From NCBI GenBank assembly GCA_009763385.1, contig CM019826.1, forward strand, positions 96,394,848 through 96,458,847: DNA of 64,000 bases. The letters run 5' to 3'. A model generated the notes under the pieces. That model was given only the letters and a program-made list of their open reading frames with translations, was not told the DNA's origin and did not search any database. A program made the translations under genes and the position numbers. Source of the DNA: Coix lacryma-jobi var. lacryma-jobi. Its lineage: Eukaryota > Streptophyta > Magnoliopsida > Poales > Poaceae. Shown piece after piece: positions 43,024-52,602 of this stretch (position 1 is the first letter of the stretch; each line of letters starts with the position of its first letter).

Positions 43024-44670
43024 AATGTGGTTTAAGCATTGAGCATGAAATAGATAACAACTTAAGATGTATGCAAGTGCATATTGTATAGTGAGAAATA
43101 ACTTAGCATATATCATTAATCATAGCAATGTGGGGCATATAGCTTTTCACTTCAAACATGCAAGAGTGAAATAAAGCAGTAAGAGTAGATAGGAAACTTA
43201 TCTTGCTTAGGTTTGACTAGGATTCTGTCTGGAGGTTTTTCAAAGTTTTCAAAAGATAACAACTTGCTTAAGTCCTCCAAGATTCACTCAATCACTCAAT
43301 GATGTTTAAATCCTCACTTAGGCCAAAATGTAGCCTCTCCTATTTTTAAAGAATGATATGTGGAGTTATAGGTAGGCTAAGAATCATGAGCAAATTGCCT
43401 GATGTTTATTGCTAAGCTAGACACTCAGATCATAAGGAGCAGCAAATCATAAAAATTGATCAAGATGTGCATGTGTGGTTATGTGGAAGTGTATAGAGAG
43501 ATATTTCATAATCCTTCCTAGTTAATTTCTGGGGTCTAGAGCTAATGATAGTTCTCTCTCTTTTTTTGGATACATAGTGAGTAGACAAAAGATGTGTCCT
43601 CACATTTTCTTAGGACATAGTCCTCTTTGAGCTTTTTGCTCACTCTCTCTTTTTTTCAGGACATAGTCCTTTCTTGAGCTACTTTGCTCATTTTTCTCTC
43701 TCTTTTTTTAGCTCTAGATTTCCCCAGGTTATCTATAGGAAAGGATTTTTGAAATGAGTAGGGAAAGGGAGAGAAATGCTTATTCCCAGTGTAGGAATAG
43801 CATAAGGCTAGCAATGGGACGTTTGGCAAGGTATTGCATATCTCTAGTGTAGAGAATGAGCAATTTATTTGGTGGTTGCAAACTTCCAAAGTGGAAAGTA
43901 GGCAATTTATGGTGGGTGTGTGAATCTTGATTCAAAAGATATGATAAGCTTCTCTACTAAGATCTATGAGGTCTAACAAAGCTCAACACAGACAAAGCTC
44001 TTTGTGGTTTTGACTAATGACTAACAAATATTTGGCTGGTGGTGGGATGGGATAAAATCCAGGAGGAACTTTTAGCAAGGTTTTCATGATTTTTAAAAGA
44101 AATCCTCCAGATTAGGTCCTAATTTCACTTTAGCAAGTTTAAAGAATTACTCCATTTCTTACTAACTTTATTCACTAAGCATGATTTCAGTTAAAGCATG
44201 TGCAACCCACAAAAGCTACAACTTAGAATAGACTAGTCATTCAAACCATAACAATAGCATTTGCATGACATATTTCAAATCTTATTCAGGTTTCAACTTA
44301 TTTAAGCAGATTTTATCAATTTTATTCATGGAGTGGTTATTTAGGCAAGCATGTGACATTCAAAAGATACATAATTTAAGAACTGAATGTAAAGTGTAGG
44401 CTTTGAGACATACCTTATTGGAGCGGGAGTCTCCCCCAAGCTGGCTTCTTGCTTTGGTGAAGGGTCTTCTTCTTTCTCGGTCGGAGCTCTTGTTCTCATT
44501 TTATTAAAAGGGAAACTATCTAATGTTGTGAAAAGGGAAACTATCCTATTTTATTATTCTAGCTAAGTTAACATATACCTATGCATATAACTAATGATAA
44601 CTGGTGATTTTTTTAGTTGCATGCATGACATATGTTATTTATTTGAAAAAGGGAAAATTGAAGGGAAAAA
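43024..44670 (-). other. AT-M 3' untranslated spacer
   Basis: 1.6 kb of AT-rich DNA with T-rich runs (43560-43720). No ORF with a motif and no env-like features. It corresponds to the AT-P spacer 5911-7000. Confidence 0.6.
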
Positions 44671-45340
44671 TTAAAAGTAAAACCATACCTTAGGTCCATG
44701 GAGTTTCATCCTTATCGGGTGGATCTTCTTCCTTGGGTGCTTCTTCTTTAAGTACTCTATCCGGTTCTTCTTCTTTTGGCACCTCTCCTTTGTTATGTGA
44801 ATTACACAACTCAGGAGGAGGTGGTTCTTTCTTTCTGCTCCACCTTGTTCTTGGGCGCCTCTTCTTGGTACGAACAGGTTTTGCTTCCTGCATGTTAGCG
44901 GCATATGCGGGACCACGAGAAAAAGAGAATATTTCCTTCCTCCCTCCTAATGTCATTTGAATTTTACCACTTCCCACATATATGAGCATCAACAGTGTTC
45001 AAGAAGGGTCTACCTAAGATTAGAGGCACATCTTTCCTATTTCCCATATCTAGTATTATGAAATCAGCAGGAACATGAACCTCTAATATGAACAGGTAAA
45101 TCATTAACTATTCCTTCTACATAGCAAGTGGATTGATCAGCTAGCACAACATAGGCAGATGTGGATGACATGGGTGGAAAGAACGAGTTTTCATAGAAAT
45201 CTTTAGATAAAATGTTCACACTCGATCCTAAATCACACATGGCATTTTTAAAGACTTCACCAAAGATTGAGCATCTAATTATGGGACTACCAGGATCACC
45301 CTTTTTAACAGTCATGGTTTGATCTTCATATTTATTTCAA
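44671..45340 (-). pseudogene. AT-M protease and truncated pol start
   Basis: Retropepsin-like segment KGDPGSPIIRCSIFGEVFKN, then AMCDLGSSVNILSKDFYE, with D-L-G-S at the active-site position, then AYVVLADQSTCYVEGIVNDL. Downstream frames give FSFSRGPAYAANMQEAKP and a basic-acidic tail (TKKRRPRTRWSRKKEPPP) that in Athila precedes RT. RT itself is missing. Frame changes near 45065 and 44990. Confidence 0.7.
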
Positions 45341-46541
45341 CCATATTAGCAGTTTCCATGTCAGGTTTAGCAGGAATTTTGCCAGATTCAAAAGATGGTA
45401 TGATAGCAGCAAGTTGAGCTAATTGGGTTTCTAACATCTTATTAAAGCTTAATTGATTTTTCAGAGCAGATGAGAAATCTTCCAATTTAGCATTTATATT
45501 CTCAAGGGTTTATCATTCGACATTAATTCTTATTCAAGAAATAAGTAGTTCTACCTTGTGAGTAAACTAAATTTTCAAGAATGAGAGACTATCAGAATTA
45601 TGAAAATTAGACCGGGGGAATGAATTGTTACCTTGAGAGTTTGCAGGCTGATTCCATCCTTGATTCTGTTGACGGAAACCGTTATTGTTGTTGATGAAGT
45701 TCAAATCTTCATGTAGCTCGGGGCAGTGGCTCCCAGAATGTCAGTTTCTCCACAGACTTCACAAGTCATGTAGGATTCCAGAGATTGGACACTCTCTTGT
45801 TGGTTCATCTTCTCACAGCTGTCCAGCTTCTTTGCCAGCAGGTCCATCTTGGCCACGATCATGTCGGCCTCCTTAAGGGAATGCATACCTCGCTTACGGG
45901 CTGTAGTCTTTCGTCATTCCATCCTTGGTTCGACACCATCTTCTCTATGAGAGCCTTAGCATCTGCAACATTCAGAGAAAAGAATGCACCGCCGGCGGCG
46001 GCATCCAAATGGCTTCTAGAGAGTGGGGTTAGGCCATGGTAGAAGTTCTGGATCAATAGCCAGTCCTCCATACCGTGGTGTGGACAAGCAGCGACATACT
46101 CTTGCAACCTCTCCCAAGCCTCGGGAATAGATTCCTCGGCTTGTTGCGTAAAGCTGGAGATTTTGTTGCGCAGAGCATTCGTCTTGCCCATAGGAAAGAA
46201 TTTGACGAGAAAAGCATTGGAACACTTGTCCCATGTGTCTACAGCGTTGCGATCGGTATAGAACCATTGCTTCGCTTTTCCTAGCAAAGAGAAAGGAAAG
46301 AGACGAAGACGGATGGCTTCTGGGTTATCCCCTTAATGGTGAAGGTGCCGCAAATCTCCAAAAATTGTTGGAGGTGAGCATTGGCATCCTCATGAGCCTT
46401 GCCACAGAACGGGCTAGCTTGGACCATCATGATCAAAGCCGGTTTCAACTCAAAATTGAGGTTGGCATCGATCACGTCTGGTCCTATCGCTACATTAGCG
46501 ACAGAAGGAGCAGAAAACTCACGAATGGTCTTATTGGCCAT
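45341..46541 (-). pseudogene. AT-M Athila-type gag
   Basis: Start at 46541 (MANKTIREFSAPSVANVAIG). The body reads FELKPALIMMVQASPFCGKA, HEDANAHLQQFLEICGTFTI, then in another frame LGKAKQWFYTDRNAVDTWDK, CSNAFLVKFFPMGKTNALRN, ACPHHGMEDWLLIQNFYHGL and LDAAAGGAFFSLNVADAKAL, the signature of Athila gag. Then MHSLKEADMIVAKMDLLAKK and a short CEVCG motif, a weak zinc knuckle. Frame changes near 46290 and 45890, and stops near 45540. Open upstream codons (46542-46676) are leader. Confidence 0.85.
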
Positions 46542-46702
46542 CGTGAAGATAGAACGAGATAAGAAAGAAAGAAGTTGAAGAAGATGATGGAAAAAGATAA
46601 GAAGGACTAAGGAAAGAAAGAATGGGGTAAGATGGGATTCGCTAAGCGGGAGCTTAAGCGAAGATAAATTTGACACGGACTCAACCGATACACCGATTGC
46701 CT

Positions 46703-46719
46703 TCCCGGCAACGGCGCGC
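46703..46719 (-). other. AT-M primer binding site (tRNA-Asp type)
   Basis: Plus-strand TCCCGGCAACGGCGCGC, on the minus strand close to the tRNA-Asp complement TGGCGCCGTTGCCGGG used by Athila elements, about 10 bases from the 5' LTR. Confidence 0.7.
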
Positions 46720-46729
46720 TAGAAATGCT

Positions 46730-48772
46730 TGTTGGTAGTTCTTAGCTTCACTAAAGATAGAGCTAGGCAACTATCCCCGGTAACGGCCCCGAAATGCTTG
46801 TTGGCACTTGCTAATGTCGTTACTAGGAGTAGACTATGGAGTCTATCCCCGGCAACGACGTCAGAAATGCTTGAAGCAAGTCCGGTCACTATACCTAAAA
46901 GAGTGGAGCTAAAGCAGCTATCTACTAATGCCAAGCGGGGTTGTCAATCCGACACTAGTAGGAGCTAGCTAGAGAGAATGCAATCTACCAGGAGGAGATT
47001 CTGCAAGCGCACAGAACTATCGTAGTAGCACTTCGCTGGGAGTACCAGGTGTCGATTTATTTGATCCCAAGGGAAGGCTAGGGTGGTGTATGAGTCGAGT
47101 CAAGGAGGGGATGAGAGTCGAAGAAAAGAGAAAAAGGAAAAAATGGAAAGAGGGGGATGAAAGGCTAGAAAGAATATATGGGTGGATAGGGTAAGGATGA
47201 AATGGATGGCTAAGGTAAGGTGGATGGATAAGTAGATAAAGGGAATAGGATAACTAAGGGTAACTAAAGATAACTAACTAATAACTAATAACTAATCCTA
47301 GATAAACACGAAGCAAGATAACTATGAAGCAAGATAGTTACGAAGCAAGACAGGCAAAAGTCAATAAAGCAACTAAGTTGAGTATAGTTTTATTCCTATC
47401 TTATCAAGTATCGAGGCGTACTAGCCTTTACCACAGACTTAGGTTGAACGCTAGCACAACAAGCCTTACTGTTAAACTGGGCCAACTACGTGGTGGAATT
47501 CAAGGCGCACAGGGCTGTCACCACCTGCTTGCTACCACAGCTATCCGGGGTCCAGCCGTATCTGAAGGTAAGTCTATAACTAAGCACCACGCTTAACTAT
47601 ATTCTAACTATCTCTATCCTAGCTTTGAATAGAGACACCCTTGCGGACGTCAGAGCAAATACTTGACTTAATAAGATAAACACTAAACTAACTAAGCAAC
47701 CTATTGGCAAAGATCAATCACTAAGCACACTAGAGATTAACTACTATGGCTAAGTGAATTGAACTGTAGGATAGCTAGGTCACACTCAAGGTACTTGATA
47801 AAGTAATACTGAAAGTAATACTGAAAGTAATGCTTAAAGTATATTGAGAAAAAGATAAATGTACCTGAGATACAAGAGAGCAAACCATACCAGAGACGTC
47901 GGGAAATCAACCGACCTCCGATGCCAGTCGCTCGCCCGCTTCTCTCTTAGCAAGCTCTACGCTCTTTTTACCAAGGACTTAGGCTAAGCTGTGCTAAACT
48001 AGGAGCCGCGCTGTAGCGAGCGCACACTAGAGCTATACTCTCTCTACTAGCTAACCTACTTGCCTAAGCTCTCTGAGCTTCTCTTGCTGGTGTTGCTTGG
48101 TGTGGTGGTTACTCTGGGATGTGATGGTACTTGAGGTACAAATGAAGTGGTGTCACCATGGGGGTTTTATAGCCTTGTGGAGTGAAGGGGGTACTTATAG
48201 GGGGTAGCCAGCGGACCTAGGGCTAACCCTAGTGGCGGGCGCCAGCCCTAGGTGGCGGTCGCCACCCCCATCACCGTTGGATGCACCGCCTCTGGTTCAA
48301 CGGCATCCAGGAGCTCCAGAGAGGCGGTGGTTAGGTCGGTTGCATGTCTGAGTAACCGCCTTTCAGCCTTGATCCACGCCATCCATCCTGAGCCGTCCGA
48401 TGCCACTAACCTAGTGACCAAGGGCCAAGTTTTGGCCTTGGGATGGTCACACGGATCAATGACGTGGCAAAGGGGGAGGTTGGGCCTCTCCATGTGGCGG
48501 GCACCACATATGGGTGGCGGGCGCCACCTCTGGTTGGCGGGCGCCACCTCGGTGGCGGGCGCCACCTCACTTGGGCCCAAATGGGTCTTGGTGAGTGGGC
48601 TTGTCTCTGGTGGGTCCATTCTCCAAATTTGGTCCAATTTCTGCATTCAAATAAAATCTATGGACATGTGGAATTCGGTTAGTTTGAAACCTATTTGACT
48701 ACATTTCATGCCTTTTTGGTGAATTTTAGGGTAAAATGTTGATGGTAAAACAGTGTTTAAGGACCATCAACA
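46730..48772 (-). repeat. AT-M 5' LTR (2043 bp)
   Basis: Same family as 40993-42984. TATA on minus (CTATAAAA) at 48165-48172. Six GC palindromes of the GTGGCGGGCGCCAC type (48233, 48252, 48495, 48515, 48535 and 48553) against four in the other LTR. Two PBS-like blocks lie inside at 46774-46790 and 46846-46862. Confidence 0.9.
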
Positions 48773-49164
48773 TCTGGTATACTTTATGGCCAGCGACCCT
48801 CATGAACTCGGGTTCGAGGTTGCATGAGCAATCAGCGCATCGCGATTTTGATCATTTGAGACTGAATGTCATGATCATGTTGGTTACGAGCTTGAAGCTC
48901 AGCTGCCTCTTCTAGGCGTCTGCGACTATTATTGAAGGACCAAACGGCGACCAGAGGGGGGTGAATGGGAGCCTCAAATTCAACTCATGAATCAAATGGC
49001 CCTTGTCCCAGAAAATCACCCAAAAACGAACACTCAAAATGACCGGTGAGTCACGACCTACGAATAGGTGGATACCCTAGGAGAGTCCTAGTGGTACAAC
49101 GGACCCTCGGAGAATGCCCGAAACCAAGTGCAAAAGCCCCAAAGCAAAACTGCACAATCTGCAG

Positions 49165-49440
49165 ATTCGCGGACTGTCCGGGGTCAGAGACCCGGACTGT
49201 CCGACGTTGAGTCCCGGACTGTCCGCGACTGGGTGCCGGACTGTCCGCCGGCAAAAACGCAGAAACCAAACAGTTCTGCAAGTTTGCTAGACAGGTCCCG
49301 GACTGTCCGCGGGTTTGTACCGTGAACTGTCCATCGTTCACTTTACAGTGAACAGTCAGGGAGCTGCGCCTGACTGACCTGGCCAAGACCCGATGCGCGG
49401 ACTGTCCGACAACTTACCGCGGACCGTCCGCCAACACACA
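49165..49440. repeat. Dispersed GGACTGTCCG repeats in SV LTR
   Basis: At least seven copies of the near-palindrome CGGACTGTCCG or GGACCGTCCG, with variable spacers often echoing CCCGG or TCCGCG (for example 49175, 49195, 49213, 49234, 49299, 49397 and 49420). They lie downstream of the TATA box in element direction. Confidence 0.85.
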
Positions 49441-49931
49441 GAAAGAGCAAAAACAGCTCGTTTCAAACTCAAATTCCAATCAAACTTCACCAAATCAAAA
49501 GGGGCTTCGATCAGACTCCTCCCAGGTGTTCCTCTACGTATTGGGGTGCTTATCCTAAGAAATCATCGCACCAAACCAAGTAAACCGAGAAACACCGAAA
49601 AGGGGGAAAGAACGAAGAACGAACGCGAAATCAGCCCGATCTATGCGTGAGAGGTTGAGAGTTAGGGAGAAATCCTTCGGTGGAAAGGAGTTGACGGCAT
49701 AGAACAAACTGGTTCAAGTGGAACGAAAATCATCTCACAGAGAGGGAGAATGAGGCAAATCTCCGGGAGATGAAAAACCGGAACGCGAAGAACACGAACA
49801 CAAAACGCGAATCAATTTCAATTCCAGCCGAAACTCCTCCACACGAGACAACGAGATTACAGTCTCGTTTCCTCAAAAGATCCAAATACACAGAGGTATG
49901 ATTCCCGTCTCTGCGGATCATAGACAGCGAG

Positions 49932-50804
49932 TAGCAGCGGACCTAGGATTTTATCACAGGGTATGCCGAACAAAAAAAGAATCTGTAATTTGGTAGAACC
50001 ATATTTCAATTCATTAAAATCACGTGTATTAAATAGCATGACAAGCATTAAATCCAAAGATTAAGCTAAAGACTATGACAAATAATGAAATAAATAGTTC
50101 AAATAAATACAAATAGTTTAAAATATAACTATAAACTAAAGGATGAAGTACTTTGTACTATATTTACTTAATTTTAGAGGAGACAGGAAACTAGAATTTT
50201 AAAATGGTGTTCTACATTGCTATGGTAAATGATAATAAAATGATGCCAAAGTTATATCATATATACTTATTAATATTGAGAGGGGATAATAAAAGATCAA
50301 AATTAAAAGCTACTCGCAACTGAGTTTTTCATGGGAATGAAAAATAAAGCATAATTTAGAGGATGGGACAAGAAAATGAAATTTTAAAATGGTGTCTACA
50401 TTGCTATTGGTAAATGATAATAAATGATACCAAAGTTATATCATATGTATTTATTAATATTGAGAGGAGATAATAAAAAACCAAAAATAAAAGCTACTCG
50501 CAAGTGAGATAAAGCCAATAGTGGAAAATGGAAAATAAGAACAAAAATAGGAATGGAAAATAAAGCAACAGTAGAAAATAGAAAGTAAGAACAAAAAAAG
50601 GAATAAAAAAATACAGCCGCCAAGAGCAGAACCTGCGATCTCTTGGTTAGACATTGAAGTGCTTACCATTGCGCTAGATGATTGAAGGTTGATAAGATTT
50701 GCAACTTTTTGTTATTGTAACAAAAACTATAATACAATGTTAATATAAGCCTGCCCACAGGGTATGCCGTAGACCACCTGGCATACCCTATGGGTCCGCC
50801 CCTG
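49932..50804. mobile_element. Non-autonomous hAT-type DNA transposon
   Basis: 873 bp flanked by the perfect 8-bp TSD ACAGCGAG (49924-49931 and 50805-50812). Terminal inverted repeats are TAGCAGCGGACCTAGG at left and, reverse-complemented, CAGGGGCGGACCCATAGG at right. The 8-bp TSD and CAGGGGCGG-type end are hAT features. A second shared motif CAGGGTATGCC occurs near both ends. No transposase ORF. An internal direct duplication of about 155 bp (about 50168-50324 and 50351-50507) makes up the middle. Confidence 0.85.
50615..50695 (-). other. tRNA-like segment inside the hAT element
   Basis: On the minus strand TAGCGCAATGG (50666-50676) fits the RNA polymerase III A box and GGTTCTGCTCT (50623-50633) resembles a decayed B box, 32 bases apart as in tRNA genes. 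The acceptor stem does not pair, so this is not a tRNA gene, only a possible tRNA-derived piece. Confidence 0.35.
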
Positions 50805-51164
50805 ACAGCGAGGTATGATTGGAACCTAAGCGGGGGCTAGAGAGAGAGGAGAGCTCAGGAAACAAATGTTGCAAGGATAGGGAGAGAAGAGGGGTGTCTC
50901 TCTTATTTATAGCCTAATACAATAATCCCCTTCGACCCCTAGATACAAGAGCGAAGCGGCCAACCCTAGGGGTTATCCCGGTCCAACTCTGCTGATTGTT
51001 GATCCGACGGCCACGCGCCTTCCTCATCCTTAGCTTCGCCTCGACGCAAGCCTCAGGATGCCGCCTCGTGCCGTCCTGTCAACCGCCATGCCTTCATCGT
51101 GGATAGCTTCGCCGCCGCGCCAGCCTCTCCACGCCGCCACACGTCGACATTCCTTTTTGCGGAC

Positions 51165-51420
51165 CTCCCCCGGTTTTGAGGCCGAAACAAGGAAACCTAG
51201 ACCTCCCCTGGTTTTGAGGTCGAAACGGGAAACCTGTCCTCCGCTGAGTTTTGTGGCCAAAACTCAGAAACCTCCGCGCCCAGGTTTTGAGGCCCAAACC
51301 TGGAAACCGTCCACGCCAAGTTTTGAAGCCCCAACTCAGAAACGCGCCACCCCGAGTTTTGAGGCCCAAATTCGGAAACCGTCGAGGGTAGTTTTTAGAG
51401 GCTCAACTACCAAACCCTCG
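51165..51420. repeat. Seven tandem ~36-bp hairpin units in SV U3
   Basis: Units share GTTTTGAGGCCC and GAAACC. Unit 3 (51244-51267), unit 4 (51280-51303), unit 6 (51352-51375) and unit 7 (51387-51411) each form an inverted repeat with different arm sequences. The group lies upstream of the SV TATA box. Confidence 0.8.
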
Positions 51421-51853
51421 CCATAGAAGGATGTGGTTTGCACACCCGAGTTCCAGCACCGATGTCGGAGCATGTCCAGCCTCCACGCCGGGCACAGTGC
51501 ATTTGCCTTCCTTCTCGGCCTCCCGCCAAGTGTCACGATTCCATCACCTTCCTCCCGACTCGGCTGATGCACCACACATGCCAATGTGCTCTTGCTTGTC
51601 GATGCCACATGCCAGCTACCACAGCTGGTCCTCAGGTCTCCCGGTCCGTCGGTCCAAGCCTCACGTCCGGCCTTCACCGCTCCCGGTCCGTCGGCACGGC
51701 ACGTCTCTACTTGACCTTCACCTCACCTTCGACCACTGTCTCTGAGCTCCACACCTGCACATCAACACAGCCAAAGAGACATGTTGCCCGTTGACCCATC
51801 ACTCATCACTTAGGAAGGGAACCACAAGGGCACGTATCAACCTTGTGTTCACA

Positions 51854-52602
51854 ATCTCCCCCTTGATGAGTGCACCGTCAACTCATAGTAATCATAATCA
51901 AAAATAAAAAGAAAGCATAAGTAGATAGAAGGAGAAAGCTCATCCGAGATGTCCAAAAGCCAAGAGAAAGACAAAAGAAGAACAAATCAAGATAAGCAAG
52001 ACTTAGTCCCAAAGACATGGGCAACGGTTCGACACAACCAAGCAAAGATCGGAGCAAGAGCGAGCAACAACTCATCAAAGAGCAAAACTCGATCAAAACT
52101 GAGCGAAAAAAAACTTGGTTCTCAAAGCATGGGCAACGGCTCGACGCAACCAAGTCAATATCAAGCTAGCCCTCAAGAGAAAAGCAGAAAAGGCTCAACG
52201 CCACTAGCTAAAAGCTCGATACAAATGAAGACTGCATAAAAGGCAACCACTGTTAGTCCCTCAAGATAGAGGCACAGAGGCTCAACACAACTAGCAGTAA
52301 ACTCGATACCAATCAAGAAGCACCAAAAAATGATGAAAATAGCTAGTCCCTCAAGACAGAGGCACAGAGGCTCGACACAACTAGCTGAAAGATCGATACC
52401 AAAAGAAAACCGACTTGGAGCAAAGCAGAAAAGCTCCCCCTCACCCAAAGAACTCCCCCTCAGCAAGTGAAGCATAAATTGCAAATTGTCACCACATCGT
52501 ACATACTCCCCTTCAAAAAATTCTCCCCCTTGGGGGCAATTTGCAATCAAAAGAGAAGGAAACGAGTTCAAACAAGAGAAACGGAGCTAAGCTGTGTCTA
52601 TC
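51854..52602 (-). other. SV spacer with multiple PPT-like tracts and diverged repeats
   Basis: Holds the PPT beside the LTR, then diverged repeats containing AGTCCCTCAAGAC(A)GAGGC followed by GGCTCGACACAACTAGC (about 52006, 52112, 52250 and 52345), then several CTCCCCCT tracts. No ORF with motifs. Confidence 0.6.

Larger units (their letters stand above)
40993..48772 (-). mobile_element. AT-M: Athila-like Ty3/gypsy element lacking RT and integrase
   Basis: LTRs at 40993-42984 and 46730-48772, TSD TCTGG at 40988-40992 and 48773-48777. Only 3.7 kb is internal: PBS, gag and protease, then directly a noncoding 3' spacer, hairpin and PPT. No RT, RNase H or integrase can be found, so it is a deletion derivative that would depend on helper proteins. 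Gag wording is strongly Athila-like. LTRs share the conserved R/U5 block with SOLO and AT-P. Confidence 0.9.
38062..48932 (-). mobile_element. RE-B: second RIRE2-like Tat element, fragment split by AT-M
   Basis: Minus-strand RT, protease and gag (38062-40992) plus a gag-leader piece (48778-48932). The two pieces join exactly at the AT-M TSD TCTGG: RE-A has GTCTGG followed by the same ACTTTATGGCC sequence, uninterrupted, at 3139. The left end is cut by CH-1 in RT (after the codons for QWTEEA), the right end by SV at 48933. LTRs lie outside the window. More decayed than RE-A, with many frame breaks. Confidence 0.85.
48933..51853 (-). repeat. SV 3' LTR with hAT insertion
   Basis: TGAAGGACCAAACGG to CTTGTGTTCACA on the plus strand, 2921 bp including the 873-bp hAT element and its extra 8-bp TSD. 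TATA on minus (CTATAAATAAG) at 50902-50912. U3 (right of TATA) holds seven tandem 36-bp hairpin units (51165-51420). The transcribed part holds GGACTGTCC repeats (49170-49440). Confidence 0.75.
48933..52602 (-). mobile_element. SV: 3' end of a Sirevirus-like Ty1/copia element
   Basis: Minus-strand fragment: 3' LTR (48933-51853), PPT (CATCAAGGGGGAGAT on minus) and about 750 bp of upstream spacer with further PPT-like tracts (plus-strand CTCCCCCTC and CTCCCCCTT at 52434-52535). Multiple PPT copies before the 3' LTR are a known Sirevirus trait. Coding regions are not in the window: CH-2 cuts SV at 52602 and the rest should lie to its right. Inserted into RE-B gag leader. Assignment to copia rests on the PPT layout and LTR type only. 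Confidence 0.6.

Noticed and set aside
51165..51420. CRISPR-like array
   Set aside because: Unit length is about 36 bp with no distinct repeat-spacer structure; it is a tandem repeat in a plant LTR.
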